From Cacajao melanocephalus (taxonomy: Eukaryota; Chordata; Mammalia; Primates; Pitheciidae), in contig CAUYLG010033168.1 of NCBI GenBank assembly GCA_963573385.1, positions 124,001 to 188,000 of the forward strand: a DNA stretch of 64,000 nt. Reading direction: 5' to 3'. Shown piece after piece: positions 29,760-46,965 of the stretch. Position 1 is the stretch's first letter. Each line of letters starts with the position of its first letter. The notes beneath the pieces are model-generated. The model had not been told where the DNA came from. It worked only from the letters and a program-made list of their open reading frames with translations, and searched no databases. The translations under genes were made by a program, and so were the position numbers.

Positions 29760-30052
29760 AGCCAAGCACAGTGGCTCACACCTGTAATCCCAACACTGGG
29801 AGTCCAAGGTGGAAGGATTGCTTGAGCCCAGGAGTTTTACAACAGCCTAGGCAACATAGTGAGACCCCATCTCTACAAATAATTTTAAAAATTAGCTGGG
29901 CCTGGTGGAGTGGGCCTGTAGTCCCAGATACTCTGGAGGCTGAGGTGGGAGGCTCTCTTGAGCCCAAGAATTTGAAGTGGCAGTGAGCTGTGATCTCAGC
30001 ACTGCACTCCACCCTGGGTGACAGAGCAAGGTCCTGTCTCTTAAAAAAAAAA
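29760..30052 (+). mobile_element. Alu upstream of ELAVL1 exon 3
   Basis: agccaagcacagtggctcac to tctcttaaaaaaaaaag. Confidence 0.9.
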
Positions 30053-30123
30053 GTAACCTGTGTTCATTCCAGAAAATGTACGTGTTTGCCAAAGAAAGCA
30101 AGAAAGTTTGCTAGCACCTATAA

Positions 30124-30441
<318 letters not shown>

Positions 30442-30669
30442 TAGGGGCTCCCATCAGATACCCTGGTCAGGTGGTGACCATCCCAGGCCTCACATGGGTG
30501 GCTCAGGGCCCACTCGCCGCCTAGGGTGTCCCTAGGGTGCGTTGGCTCCCAGGCCTCCCCCGCCATCTCTCTTGCCTGGCTCATTGTGTTTCCATCCCCG
30601 GGCAGCTCTGTCTACCCCCAGCCTGCACAGTGCTCCCTCTGAGCTCCTTGGGGCCAGCTGTAATGCTCC

Positions 30670-30790
30670 TCTCGCCCATTCAGCCAGCATTCACTCAGCA
30701 CCTACTATGTGCCCCACAGTGACCAAAATAGACAAATTCAGTGCCCCCATGTGTCGGGGGTACAGACAGTAGACAAGAAAGAGGACAGCC
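30670..30790. mobile_element. L2/MIR-age fragment
   Basis: cactcagcacctactatgtgcc and gacagtagacaagaaag. Confidence 0.45.
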
Positions 30791-31429
30791 ACATGTGACA
30801 GGTGGGTGCTACATGTGGAGGCTTCACAGCAGCAGGTGACTTGAGGAAGCCAACTGTGCAGCAGCCTGGAGGTGGCGCCTCCAGCAGGGCTGTGGTGGCT
30901 TTCTGGGATGAGTCGGCAGGTCTTTCCTCCAGGTCACACAGATGGATTTCCTCTGTCATCATTATCTGACCCACTCCCTCATACACTGGGGCTGTCAGCC
31001 TCGAGCCCCACATCCCCCCGTCCCCAAGTGTCTGCTTTCTGGCTCCCCTGATAGTGAGCAGCTCCTGCCACCCAGATGAAGCCTCATTTCTTTCCCGACC
31101 TTTGCTCCCTGGTCTCCTGTCAGTCCTGGGAGCTGCTGAGCCTTCCCTGAGCCTCCTGTGCCCCAGGCAGAGGTCCCTGCAACCAGGCTTCCTGCAGTAG
31201 CCACTGTGCCCACCCGCCCTCGGTGCCTGCCTTTGCAAGGTGCCCACGGACATGCGGGCTCATCGGCCAGAATCCCCTCTCCTTCTCCGAAGCCATTTGG
31301 AATGCAGTGGGCCTGTGTGAGCCTTTAGATCTGCTAGATATCCCTACCCCAGAGAATGGTGCTCCCTGGATCTCATCGGGTGCCCAGAAGGGTCTCTCTT
31401 GGACCTGCACCATGGCTGTGCTTCCTCAG

Positions 31430-31560
31430 CTTATCTGATTGCCAGGGCTCTCTGGGGAGCTGTAAAATACAGATTCTCAGGCTGCAGGGAGGCCTCCTGA
31501 GTCACTGCAGAGCAGGCCTGGGAGCCTGGATTTTTGCCTGCCCACCAAGAAGGGTCCTGT
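31430..31560 (+). mobile_element. MER5A-like relic
   Basis: ggagctgtaaaatacagattc and gagcctggatttttgcctgc. Confidence 0.5.
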
Positions 31561-31639
31561 GACCTGGTGGTGGCAGCACCTTCAGCCAAGAGGTGGCCTC
31601 TGTCCCTGCCCTCGGACTGCCCCATGATCTTGGTTACTC

Positions 31640-31800
31640 AGTGGCCAAACCCTTGCTCAGCAGCAGCTCCCCCAGACCCGCCTGTGCCGGCAGCGTGAAC
31701 ATGGTGTGCAGTGGGCTCCCCGAGGGCAGGTGCACGACTGCTGCATCCTTGTGTCCAGCGCAGGTCCCCAAAGGTGCCTTCCACTGTAGGGGCTGGTAAG
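31640..31800 (+). mobile_element. L2 3' fragment
   Basis: gggctccccgagggcaggtg followed by ctgcatccttgtgtccagcg. Confidence 0.5.
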
Positions 31801-33319
31801 GGCAGCCCAACGCCATGCATTTCCACCTGAGCAGGGATAGTTCTTCCTCACCTCCAGCCCCCGGTGGTTGATCCTTGGCCCCAGACTCCCTGTCTCCTAG
31901 GAGTTCTCTCCTCCATTTAGAAAATATTTAAAGGTTGTTTCTGAGGCAGCCAGGCTGAGGTGTGGAGCAGAATGGTTGGTTATTCTTGTGCAGCGGTTTC
32001 ATTTACTCAAATGCAAGAGCTGGATGCCAATGCAATGGTGTCAACAGGACTTCTTGCCTCTCTAGGATTGAAGTTGGTAGGAAAGACTGGAGTGGCTGCC
32101 TGAGTTTGAAGCCAGAGCCGTGCAGGACCCCAGGGTCCCAGGCCTGGGCAGATGTCCCTTCCTGTCATCCCGGCCATGTGTGCAGAAGCCTGACTCACCT
32201 TCAGCAGCCCTGCCCTCTGCCGGCAGAATCTGGTTCTCAGTGGCTTCCCACCACTGTCCTAGTTCTGCAGAAACAGGCCAGCCTGGAGGGGATGTGACAG
32301 TCCTCAGTCATTTCTCCCCAGGGCTTCCCTGAGGCTGTCCAGGCCTGGCTTCTCTGGCAGTTCCTCTGGCGCGGCCCTGGGGTCCTTTGTGCTTCAAGCG
32401 TGTTCATTCTGTAAACGTTTACTGAGACTCTGGCCAGTGTCCAATGCTGGGCCAGATACCTTGAGACCAAAGGAAAGGGACTTTGGATTCCTTGCCCTCC
32501 CCAATTTAAGGGTGACTCATTTGTGCAGCATGATAAGGGCCTGGATGGAGTTGTGTGTTCAGCTCATCCTGGATTTTTTTACTCAGTGTTGATCTGATGC
32601 CACCTGGTGTCCTGCAGTTCTATTGTGACACCAGTCACCCAGTGTTAGTACAGCCCCCGCACGTTTAAGGCCACAGTCCCCAAAAAGACTATCCTCACCT
32701 CAGGTGCCAGTCGCCCTTTGGAGGTCCCCAGGCCCATGCACTTTTGGCCAACTGGCTACAAATTCAGAGGTTCCTGCCACCCCTTCAGGGTGCATAACTT
32801 ACTAGAATGACTCCTGGAACTCACGCTTCCAGTGGCAGTTTGTTAATAAAGGTTGCAGCTTAGCACCTGGCAAACGAAGAGCCACACAGGAGGGTCCCAA
32901 GCACAGAGCTCATGTGTCTACACCCAGTGGGGTCAGGTGCCTCCCCCTCCCTGCATGTGACTTGTGCACCTGCCAGGAGACTCCACGGAGCTCTGGTGTC
33001 TAGCGTTTTTACTGGGCTCTCATTATGAATGCGTGATCGATTGAGTGTTCGGCCATGTGATTGAACTCCATGCCCTGCACCGCTTTCCCCTGCCCCATGC
33101 TGGAGGTCAGGCTGGCATCGCCTCAACACTGGTCACATGCTTGATCTTTCCGGAGTCGGGGGCCATCCTCAGCCATCACTTAGCACAAACTCAAGTAGGA
33201 GCCAAGTCCTCACAGTAACAGAAATTCCAGGAGCTTTAGAAGCTCCCTCCTAGGAATTTGGGACAGAGACAGATCCCCCAGACAATCCTTTATGACAATC
33301 CTTAGGACCCCCACACAAA

Positions 33320-33600
33320 TCCTTTATGACAGTACGGGCTAGGGCCAGGCCCTCTGCTAGGTGCTGTGGGTTCCTGGCCTGTGGCTGCCCTCAAGGAGCC
33401 CAGCGATGCCCACTATTCACTGTTAGGTGGCCCCAGGATGGTCTCGGGGAGCCTATAATAGTGGCCAGTGTCAGGGAAGGCTCCCTCAAGAAAGCCAGAG
33501 TTGAGATCTGGAGGAGGAGGAGTTAGCCAGGCCTGGGCAGGGATGAGGGTATTCTGAGCAGCAGGACCTGCAGGGGCACAGGGCAAGGGCAGCATCCTAG
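33320..33600. mobile_element. L2-age fragment
   Basis: ggaaggctccctcaagaaag, gagttagccaggcctgggcag; weak match. Confidence 0.35.
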
Positions 33601-34460
33601 AGGAGACCCAGGCACATCCTGGGAACCTCAGGCTGGCCCCAAACCTCTGCCCCACTCCTCCCTGCAGGCAGGGCTTCCCAGAGCCCCAGCTCTTCACAGA
33701 CAGCCCAGATGTGCCCTTGCCTTCACCCTGTCCATTCCGTTCTCTTTGCTTCTGATGTCATTCCCTTGGTGGCACAGTCGAGAGGGAGGAGTCCTGTCTC
33801 CTCATCCCTATTAGTCTTTTCCCCATAGTAGCAGCCCAGGCAGCCACAGTGGGAGTGTTCCTGTATGGAGGTGACAGGCTGAGCATGGCCCAGATGCAGC
33901 TCGGTGTCCCTGCCAAGACGTTGCAGAGTGTCTGTGTATAGCTCTGCGTCACTGCTGGGTGCCTGTGTGCCACACACAGCCAGCGCTTACCAAAGGCCGA
34001 CGGTGGGCCAGGCCTTCTGTCCAGTATCTCACCTGCCCTCCTCACAGCCACATACAGGATGGTCCCCAGATTTGGGTTGAAAAAGCTGATGTTTTGAGTA
34101 GTAAAACAGCTCTGCCAAGGTCACGGAGGGATGGAGGAGCAAAGCCAGGGTGTGAAACCGGGTGCTGTGTGTGGCTATAGGTACTTAATGCTGTCACCTG
34201 GAGACTTCCCCAGCACTTTGTGAAATCAGAACAGCAAAACTCCTGTCACCCACAGAAGCCAGCGCTGGGGACTGCAGTGCAGAGAGGCAGGCAGGCGTTC
34301 TTAACAGCAGCAGCTACTGCTCACTCCACTTATGCAGCAGCGGTCCCCAGATGCCTGCTATTCACCTGAGGCTGCTCTGGGTGCTTTGGATACAGCAGGA
34401 AACACACAAGTCTGAGGCTCACAGTCTGTTTGCAAAGTTAAAAGTTACATAAGTAAAATA

Positions 34461-34612
34461 GGTGCCAGGCAGGGTGGCGCACGCCTGTAATCCCAGCCAT
34501 TTGGAAGGCCAGGGCAGGAGGATCACTTGAGCCCAGGAGTTCAAGTCTAGCCTGAGCAACATAGCGAGACCCTGTTTCCACAAAAAACTTAAAAAGTAAG
34601 TAAAATACATAG
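34461..34612 (+). mobile_element. Alu left monomer
   Basis: ggtgccaggcagggtggcgc to an A-rich tail; agtaaaata repeated at both ends. Confidence 0.85.
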
Positions 34613-34719
34613 TGTGTCAGGTCATGATTGATGCAGTCAAGAACTAAATGGAGACAGGAGGAACTAGGTGTTGATGCGAGTGGAGGGATCCATGGCAAGC
34701 CAAGTGGCCAGGGAAGGGT

Positions 34720-35560
<841 letters not shown>

Positions 35561-37234
35561 GCAGCTAGAAAAAGACCTGATTGACGCTAGAGAGCAAGTG
35601 GTGTTGGGAGCTTAGGAAAGAGGGTTCTGGCTGAGGGGCCGGGGAGCCCCAGGTTGGTGCACGCCCACGGTGCACCAGCTGCTCTGATCTGGCCTGACTG
35701 AACGTGACAGTGTCTAGAGAGAAGAGGAAAGCAGAGTTCCCATGGTCCTTGGAAACACCTGTCCTTGGGAGGCATCAGAGCTTTCCCCAGCATTTGGCTC
35801 TAGGGCACTTCTCTGGGGTTTCATCCAGGCACGTCAGTAGGTCCAGTCAGTGCCAGCCTCAGCTCCGCTTCACCAGCAGCAGGGTGATGGCTTGGCAGGC
35901 CCCCAAATACTGCCCAGTCCAGACAGGTCTGCAGAGAGCCAAGGCAGGCCCGGACACTGTAGAGGAGACTGGGGGCCAAGGCAGCCTCTTTTTCTCTGGG
36001 GACAGCACTGGCAACCCCTAAGCCAAATCACAGGGTGACCAAATGCCCCCAGAGCTCCTGCCCACAGGCTGATGGAAGTGCCCCGGGCCTGGGAGCAGCA
36101 CGGTGTCCCCAGAGACCTTATGGGCCCCATAGTGACGTGCTCCCTCCATACCCACCGCTGCCGGGCGGAGCTGGCCTCCAGCCCCACCACTCCTCTCCTC
36201 GTGGGGCTCTCGTGCTCTCCTGCTGGGCTGCCCGATGCCCTGTGAGCAGTGGCAATGTCTATCATTCCTTCTCTGGAACATGATAGGAGCTTCTCAGAGG
36301 ATGCTGCGTGTGTGTTCTCGGCACACAGATTCTGCCCAGTGACTCCTGAGCAGTGATTTCTCCCTGTGTTCTGGTCTCAGTCACCTTGGCTCATCAGTTC
36401 TGTGCCCCTCACTCGAAGGGGATGAACTTCCTTTCGCACAGGTTCAAGTCCCCACCCTTCCTGGGCACACGGCTGTTGTCCCCTCCTCCATATGCCAACC
36501 TCCTGATGTCTGAGAGTCCTGCCAGACTGCCCCTTCACAAACAGAAAGGTTCCACCATTGTCCTGTTCCTCCTTCTGGGCCGTGGGGTCTGCACGGCCAT
36601 CAGCGTCAACCTGGGAAAGCACCGAACGCCTTTTCTTGCATTGGCCTCTGAGCTCCCTTTACCACCCTCCACACACAAATGATGAATGTGCCATTTTGTC
36701 AAAGCACCCAGAAGGTCCTCTTTAAGTTTTCTTTGCTTTTGCAAAATAGAAATCCAAAAGGCATTGAGTCGTTTAATAATGTACACTTGAGTGGATTTGA
36801 GTACAAACTTGGGGTCCTCCCAGAACTCACGGCCCCCATCAGGGCTTTTGTGGCAAGCTTGCTCTTTGGCAGGGGAGTCTCATGTGCTCCCAGCAGCTCC
36901 CAGCTTGCTGGCCCGCTGTATTACTGGCTTCTTTCAGGCACCAGGTCTTATCTCTAGCACCAACTCATTGTCCAGCACATCAGAGAGGTCAGAGAGGTGG
37001 CCACCTACCAGCTGTGGGCCCTCAGTTGTTGGGCTTTGTGACATGGGAGTCATGCCTGCCTCCTTGGGGATGGCGAGCACCTAGTGAGGAGGCACTCCAG
37101 GCACCCCAGCTCATGGCCTATCCTGCAGTGAGCTGCTACCACGTGGCTGCAGGTGGTGAGCGTCAGCGATGAGAATCGTTCCCTGTATGATTTCTTACCC
37201 CACAGTGTTGGCTTTTCCTAACCCCAAAATTTAG

Positions 37235-37510
<276 letters not shown>

Positions 37511-37744
37511 TAGGGAAGGCAGATCACCATTTGATTTTAAATGTCATTAGTTATTCTGCAAATGAGGGCAGTACCAAAATGAGAAAAGTTGGCATTGGTT
37601 TGAGGAGGTAAGATGGCATTAAAAGAAGCTGGGGATTAGGCCAGCATTTCATGTACGGTGAAAACACCAAGAAATTCTAGCACCTTCCCTCAGGCAGGTG
37701 AATGTCCTGGCCTTGCCCATGAATGGGGTGAAAAGGACACTGCA

Positions 37745-38052
37745 GGCCAGGTGCAGTGGCTCAGTGCCTGTAATCCCAGCACTTTGGGAGGCTGAGGCAG
37801 GTGGATCACCTGAGATCAGGAGTTCAAGACCAGCCTGGCCAACATGGTAAAACCCCATCTCTACTAAAAATACAAAAATTAGCCAGGCGTGGTGGCGAGC
37901 GCCTGTAATCCCAGCTACTTGGGAGGCCGAGGCAAGAGAATCTCCTGAACCTGGGAGGCGGAGGTTGCGGTGAGCTGAGTCACACCAGTACACTCCAGCC
38001 TGGGCAACAGAACGGGACTTGTCTCAAAAAAAAAAAAAAAAAAAAAAAAAAA
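37745..38052 (+). mobile_element. Alu
   Basis: ggccaggtgcagtggctcag to a 29-A tail. Confidence 0.92.
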
Positions 38053-38063
38053 TTGGATACTGC

Positions 38064-38228
38064 AGCCAGGTGTGGTGGTACAGGCCTGTTGTCTCGGCTG
38101 CTCAGGAGCCTGAAGTAGGAGGATTGCTGGAGCCCAGGAGGTCACAGCTGTGGTGAGCCATGATCGCGCCACTGTACTTCAGCTTGGGCAACAGAGCAAG
38201 ACCCTGTTTCTGGGGGATAAAAAAAGGC
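38064..38228 (+). mobile_element. Alu monomer
   Basis: cagccaggtgtggtggtac to ccctgtttctgggggat. Confidence 0.8.
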
Positions 38229-39967
38229 TGCTGCGCATTGTCCACTGTGGCTCTCATTGCAGGCATTTGAGGTACAGTAGTCTGATGGCCCCAAATCCCC
38301 AGAATTCAGATGCTTCTCTCTGGGGAGCTCATCTAAAGTGCACAGAACATATGGCGGTGAATTCCTCTCATGGACAGGCAGTCCTGGCCACTTCACTGGC
38401 CCCCCCCAGGCTTTCTCGGCACCCGAACATGGGCTCTGGGTTTTGTGTGACACCATCAGGCAGTGAGGGGCTGGGGACACGCCCGCATCCACAGCTGTGT
38501 TCCCGACCCACTGCCTGGCCCGCCTGCCCCACTAGGCTAGGAACTAGTGCACCACCACATCCTTTGCCAAGCCCTGCACACGGCCCCGCCTGGGGGACGG
38601 GGAGCTCAGGCCACCCTGAGGGGATTTCGGATCGCTCAGCTCTGTTTGGGGTAGGAGTGCGAGTGTGCTGACCAACCAGGAGGGAAGAGTCCGCTCGCCA
38701 AGCCCAGCGAGGCCCGGGCATTGTGTGGACGGTTTTCATATTCTTCCCGCCTTGGCTATGGTGTTCAAATACACTGAGTAGTTGGGCCACAGGAAGTCAT
38801 GCTCTGAGATGACCTCTTTTTGAGAGAACAGTAGTGCTCCCCCAGCAGCCCAGAACCTCACCTTTCATGCAAACACGAGTGGGACCTTCCTGGCCTGCAG
38901 GATGGAGGGACACGTACATTGTCCTGCATCCCCTGAGCTGCGTGCTTTGGGGTGGGCAGCCTCATCAGTCTCTCTCCCTCCTCCTGGCCGGCTGTGGGAA
39001 CCCCACCTAGCGTGCACTGGCCCTGCTGCTGCTGGCCTTCGGTCCCGCTGGGGCCCAAGGAAGGGAAGGGGCCGCTGTGCACTTGATGGGGGCTCTTGGG
39101 GACCACGCGTAGCCTAGCACAGACTCGTGCCCTGGCACCAGACAGTGCCGAAAGAGAGGGTTCGCTCACACAGCCTCCTTCGTTCTGCCTTCGCTCTGGG
39201 AAGAGGGTCGGGGGATGCCAGTTACTTGGTGTAAACTCCCCTGGTCTGCACCAGAAGAGTCGTGTGGTCCCTGAAGTCCCGTCACTTACCTCAGAAGTGC
39301 CAGCTGAGAGAACGATCCTATCGGGCCAGTGCATGGGTTCATCGCCCCCCAACTCCGTATTGGGGCATCTGAGCTGGCTGCGCAGGGCCCGGGGCTGGGG
39401 GAGCCGACCTCACTGGCCCACAGTCCACTCCCCTCCAGCCATAGCCCAGCCCTGATGAGGGTATCCTGCTCTCCACTTGGAGCCCCCAGCCTCTGAGAAC
39501 ACGCCCCCAGACACCCAACTCTCCTAAAGCCATCTTTAGTCTCTCAGACACACACAGGCTGCAGGCTGGGGCAATACACCTCTGCACACAGCTACTGGGA
39601 CATCGCCTCTTTTCCCTCTCCAAGCTAGTGTCTCCCAGGTTGTTGGGGGTGTCTCAGTATTGCCCCCCAGCATCTGCTGTGAAACTCAAGGTGGCGGAAG
39701 GAACCTTTGGCGTCTTTGCAGGGGGGTGAGGGAAGCAGAGAGAAGGGAGCCAGGAGGGTCTCCCCAGCCCTGCTTCCCGCCCCAGGGTGCAGAATTGGTA
39801 GGAAAGTGAGGCTCTGGTCCCAGGGCTGTGGCTCCCTCTGCTGGGGACAGAGGGTGCTTGTTGCTGGGACCTCATGAGGTACACGATGGGCAGCAGGGAA
39901 GAGTGGCAGGCCTGCGTGTGGAGTTTGCCTTCCTGTGATGGGCTTTTTAGTGTTAAAGAGGTGAGGA

Positions 39968-40108
39968 TGGCTGGGCGCGGTGGCTCACGCCTGTAATCCC
40001 AACACTTAGGGAGGCCAAGGTGGGAGGATGGTTTGACCCCAGGAGTTCAGAACAGCCTGGCCAACATAGTGAGACCCCTACTCTTTTTTAAAAAAATAAA
40101 AAAAGAGG
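39968..40108 (+). mobile_element. Alu left monomer (FLAM-like)
   Basis: ggctgggcgcggtggctcac to an A-rich tail. Confidence 0.85.
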
Positions 40109-40280
40109 GAGATCTTTGTGTAAAGAAAAGAAAGAGAGAGAGAGAAATCCCATTCTGAGCTGAGAGCTTAATTTTTTTATTCCTTTGCTTCTATGTCCAT
40201 CTTAATTGTGAACTTTATAGTGTATTCATCTGGAGATTATGCCATTTCCTGGACTTTGCTGTTAAATTCTAAAAACACAA

Positions 40281-41185
<905 letters not shown>

Positions 41186-41637
41186 TCATATTTGCCTAAA
41201 GTTAGATTTTTGTTTAGATTTCCAAGACTGACTAAGCTGTCATTCATGTCGTGTGAGAATAAATGAAAGCAGCATCTGCCAGGGTTATGTTTTCAGGTGT
41301 TCCTTCTGAGCAGCAGCTCAGAAATGGGCCTGAGCCCCAGAATATTCCTGGCACATGTACACAGCGCTAGGTGTGACCTTACTAAGGCTGCTGTCTGTGT
41401 GCTCACGTGGGGCCTGAGGTGTCGCGATTGTGGGGCAGCTGGTGGGACCCTCTGGGAAGTAGTGGAGTAAGGTGCCAGGTGAGACGTGGAGACAGGACAT
41501 GGGGACAGTTGGGTGCCTGCTGGATAGGTCACCCAAGGCCCCAGGCTGCCTGGCTTTGGTCATTGTTCTTTACCATGCACCAGAGGCCTTTACCTAGAGA
41601 AGAAACCTGAGTTAGGGCACCCTTTGACTGGAAGTCT

Positions 41638-41764
41638 TTTTTTTTCTTTAAGAGGTGAGATCTTGCTATGTTGTCCAGGCTGGTTTTGAACTCCTGGCCT
41701 CAGGCAATTCTGTCAGCTCAGCCTCTGGAGTAGCTGGGACCACAGGCACAAGCCTTGGCCTGGC
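41638..41764 (-). mobile_element. Alu left monomer
   Basis: T-run, gagatcttgctatgttgtcc, ends gccttggcctggc. Confidence 0.8.
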
Positions 41765-42988
41765 TCAACTAAAAGTCTTAAGAACCAGGGTGTTTGGGTT
41801 GGGCCGTCTGCGGCAGTCTCTCCCACCAGGACATACCGACGACTCCCGCCCAGTGATGTCACTCTCAGACTGGCCCCTCAGCTGTCACCTCTCCCACCTG
41901 GGCCTTCCTCTGACGTCACAGTGTCCTCTCCACAGGAGGAGGAGCTAGTTCACTGCCCAGTGTGCCCTCACCCCCATCCCCCTCAGCTGCATCCAGTTTC
42001 CAGCCTGCTCCCCGGGTTCCTCAAGGGATGATGCTACTCCTGTTTCCCTCCCGGGCCTAGCGTATGGACAGGCAGAGGTGGGGGACAGCCATGCTCTCCT
42101 TCCACGTGCCTTGCTCGGCATCTCACGCCAGTGCCCGGCTGACCAGTGTCGCCCACAGTATGGCGGGCCTCAGGTCTCATGCTGCTCTGTCCAGGATTGG
42201 GTTCAGCTGGGGATCCAGGACTGGCCCTTCCCACACAGGGACCCCGGGCCTGCCTGGTGAGCCTGTGGGTAGGTTCAGCTCTGCTGTGTGAGCCTGGGCA
42301 GTGTTCTGGCCTCATTTGATTCTGATGGCAATTTGGGGCCCACAGGAGGGTGCAGGACCTTAGAGTGGAGTATCCCAAGACAAGAGTGAGGGGACAGCAG
42401 CAGCACAGACCTGGCAAGGGGACAGCCGCAGGACCCCACACCCTCCTGGCGTGAAGAAGGCACGCAGGCTAAGCTGGGCACCTTTGCGGCAGGCTCAGCC
42501 ACGAGGCCCGCTGTCAGAGTGGGCCCCAGAGACAGCAGCCAGGTGGGTGGCCCCAGAGCCCAGGGAGGGTTTCTCAGACACAGCCCCCACCCCAACCCTG
42601 TTACCCACTGACCCACAGCACATCCACGTACCCATTCTGTGACGGGCACCTGGCGGCTAAATAGTGACGGCGGGTGTGCTGTTTCCTAATGTTGCTTTCT
42701 TCCAAATGAGAGCCTCGGGTGTCTCTTGGGGATGTCTATCACCAAAATATCTTTGGGCGCCAACACGAGTCGTGGCTTCAACCAGGAAGAAAGTCTAAAA
42801 CTTTAATCTTCTGTTAGTCGTTGATTTTCTTTACTCCATCCGTTTGTTTTCACTTTTAGGTTTAATTTTTGTTTATTTCCTTAACCAGACTTCCAGTCTG
42901 GCCCATAGTAGACTGACCTGACTTTTGCTTTTCAGTTTTGAAAGTCCTAGCGTTTTTCCCCCTAACTTCGTTTTTGTTGGTTTGTTAA

Positions 42989-43255
<267 letters not shown>

Positions 43256-43447
43256 TAGCCCCAATGGCGGGCAACTGCACAGCCACAGAATAGAAACCAC
43301 AGGAACGCGAGACTGATCCCATCAGAAAGCACTTTCAGAATCATTCCGCAGCACCGCACCCCAGCCTCCATCAGAAAGATGTCTGTAGGAAAGCCATTTA
43401 CTTCCAGCCAGGCGTTGTTTTTCATGGGAATCAAAACAGTGACGACA

Positions 43448-44145
<698 letters not shown>

Positions 44146-44587
44146 ATACTGAATGTTTCTTATCTCTGGGAGAAAAGACGTTGCCTTAGGTATACTCAGG
44201 TGAGAGCAGATCTTCCAAAGCTTTTGGACATTTGATCAGCAGCCCTAAGGCAGACCTTTTTCATACACCTGCCTTGTGGAGTCATTTGCATTGGTGAACG
44301 TTATATGAATGCATTCTGTTTATAAGCCCTGTCCTAGAGGGGAGCAGTTTTCCTGGATTTCTTAGTCCTTCCATCCTGAAAATGGTTCTGGCTATGGGAT
44401 CAAGTGGGATAGAGACGGGGGAGTCAGTGCCCTGGAATCCAGGAGCAGGTGTGCTGCAGCCTCAGAAACAGCAGAAGTCTCAATGTCAGGGCTCTTTTGT
44501 TTTGTTTTTGTCAAAACCTCAAGGAGTGGCACTGAGGGCTTATCTTAGGTATGACAATAACAGATTTCCCACGATTTTTATTTTTAA

Positions 44588-44713
44588 TGTTTTTTGTTGT
44601 TGTTGAGATGGGGTCTCACTGTGTTGCCCAGGCTGGTCTTAAACTCCTACCCTCAAGTGATCCTCCTACCTCAGCCTCCCAAAGTTCTGGGGGTATAGAC
44701 ATGAGCCTGGCCT
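44588..44713 (-). mobile_element. Alu left monomer
   Basis: ttgttgttgttgagatggggtc head, ends gacatgagcctggcc. Confidence 0.8.
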
Positions 44714-44899
44714 CAGGTTGTTTTAACAGTGAGGCTGGGTGGGCGCTGCTCACTGCCACACATGCTGCAGTGAGAGGTGTTATTCTTGTGGCTGAGTTAC
44801 CCAGCGTTCTCAGCCTGGCTCAGATTCCAAAGCTGGCCTGCCTGCCTTGATGATTCTGGTTTGAAGATAAGGCTAGGGAAGCTCCTCTGGGCAGAATGG

Positions 44900-44921
44900 A
44901 GCTGAATTTTAAAATTCAGCT
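44900..44921. repeat. Perfect 22-bp palindrome
   Basis: Left half AGCTGAATTTT (44900-44910) is followed without spacer by its exact reverse complement. Confidence 0.97.
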
Positions 44922-45407
44922 GTAGAAATCTGATCGTATAGTCGGCACTGCTCTTGATGAGGCAGGCTATGTGGGTGGTGGCATTGGGTGAACTATTCCT
45001 TAGCCTGGAAGGAAAACAGGGAAGGTTGGAGGAGGAGACGCAGGACTTTGGTTCTAGTAATGAGAATGAGAAAAGAAAGGGGAAACCAGAGGAGCAGACA
45101 TTTCTGGTCTAGCAGGAAATTGAGTGGCAGGACAACCACTGAGACAGTGATATAAGGAGGCGAGGAGGACAGGAGAGCCCTGAGGGAAAGAAGGGAAGAT
45201 TTGCCCCAGGAGACTGAGAGAAGAGGAGGAAGAAAGACCCAGATAGCAGGCAGTCTGCAGTCAGTTCCTATCACTTCCGGAAAAGCCCAGAGATAAGGGA
45301 TGGAAAAGAATTGGGGTTGGAGGAAAAGAGGGGTAAAGATTTATGATTGTCAAGACCAAAGAAATCGACAGGAGAAAAACTACCAACAAGAGTAATTCCT
45401 GAGAAGG

Positions 45408-45675
45408 CCAGGTGCGTTGACTCACACCTGTAATCCCAACACTTTGGGAGGCCGAGGTAGGAGGGTCACTTGAGCCCAGGAATTTGAAACCAGCCTGGAC
45501 AACATAGTGAGACCTTGACTCTACAAAAAAATGTAAAAATTAGCCCAGCGTGGTGGCACATACCTGTGGTCCCAGCTACCCAGGAGGCAGGAGGATGATT
45601 TGAGCCTCAGAGTTTGAGACCAGACTGGACAACATAGTGAGGCCCTGTCTCAAAAACAAAAAAAAAAAGAAAGAA
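45408..45675 (+). mobile_element. Alu
   Basis: ggccaggtgcgttgactcac to ctcaaaaacaaaaaaaaaa. Confidence 0.88.
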
Positions 45676-46078
45676 AATCACCCTTGGGCTAGTGAGCTGT
45701 CCCTTGGGGGCTGGTGTCCTCTGTGTCTGTTGAGAAGGCGAATCTGTTTAGTGACACTTGAAGGCATTCGCTGACCCCAGCTGGGGCCTGAAGGGGCTGC
45801 CCTTGGCTGACAGGGCCACAGCCTGAAGCCTAGTTTTATTTTGGAACAGGTAATGCTTCTCTGCATGCATCATGTGGCTTCACAGATGCCGGCTTCACAG
45901 ATGTTTGGGGCTCAGATATTCCCAAGCTCACCCTCAGACCTTTAGTTTTTTAATTTGAGAAAGTTCTAGAGGGCAGCATGGCTTTAGGAACTGTTTTGTC
46001 ATCTATCTTAATCCTTATTACGGCATCTATATGTTTTCAGAAGGCTTTATTTTAGTTTAGTTTTAGTTTTCTGAGGTG

Positions 46079-46226
46079 GTGGTGTTGTTGTTGTTGTTGT
46101 TGTTTTCCTAGAGATGAGGTCTCTCTGTGTTGCCCAGGCTGGTCTCAAACTCCTGCTCTCAAGTGATCCTCCCGCCTTGGCCTCCCAAAGTCTTGGGATT
46201 CTAGGCTTGAGCCACTGTGCCTGGGC
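46079..46226 (-). mobile_element. Alu left monomer with (GTT)n head
   Basis: Seven GTT units, gatgaggtctctctgtgttgcc, ends ccactgtgcctgggcc. Confidence 0.82.
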
Positions 46227-46660
46227 CAGAAAGGCTTGTTTTTTATGTGAATAAAAGTATCGCTGTGGAAAGAGCCCCACGTGTGTGGTCAAGTTTGGTG
46301 AGCCTGCGTCTGCTGGCGTCCCAGGGCCCATCCTTGTCCCTTGAGTTCTCAGCCCTCAGTGGTTTGGCCCCTGGCCCTCATGGGATGTTGGGCCCCAGCC
46401 ACAGAAGGTTGGTTGCCTGGTGCTTGGGAATGAATTCTTGTGCCTGCAGTGATTGTGGCATAGACGTACTCTAACCAGAGACCACTGGACTGTGAACCGT
46501 TGGGGGTGGGTCATAATGAGGGGAAGGTGCAAAATTTGGAAAAAGGAGTTCTCCAGTCCCTGCACGTACCCCCACAGTACGAGGAGAGTTTCCTCCAGGG
46601 ACAGCTGTGGCTGTCAGAGTGCCTGCAGAGTATTTTTTACTCTCAAAGGAGAACCAGGAG

Positions 46661-46965
<305 letters not shown>

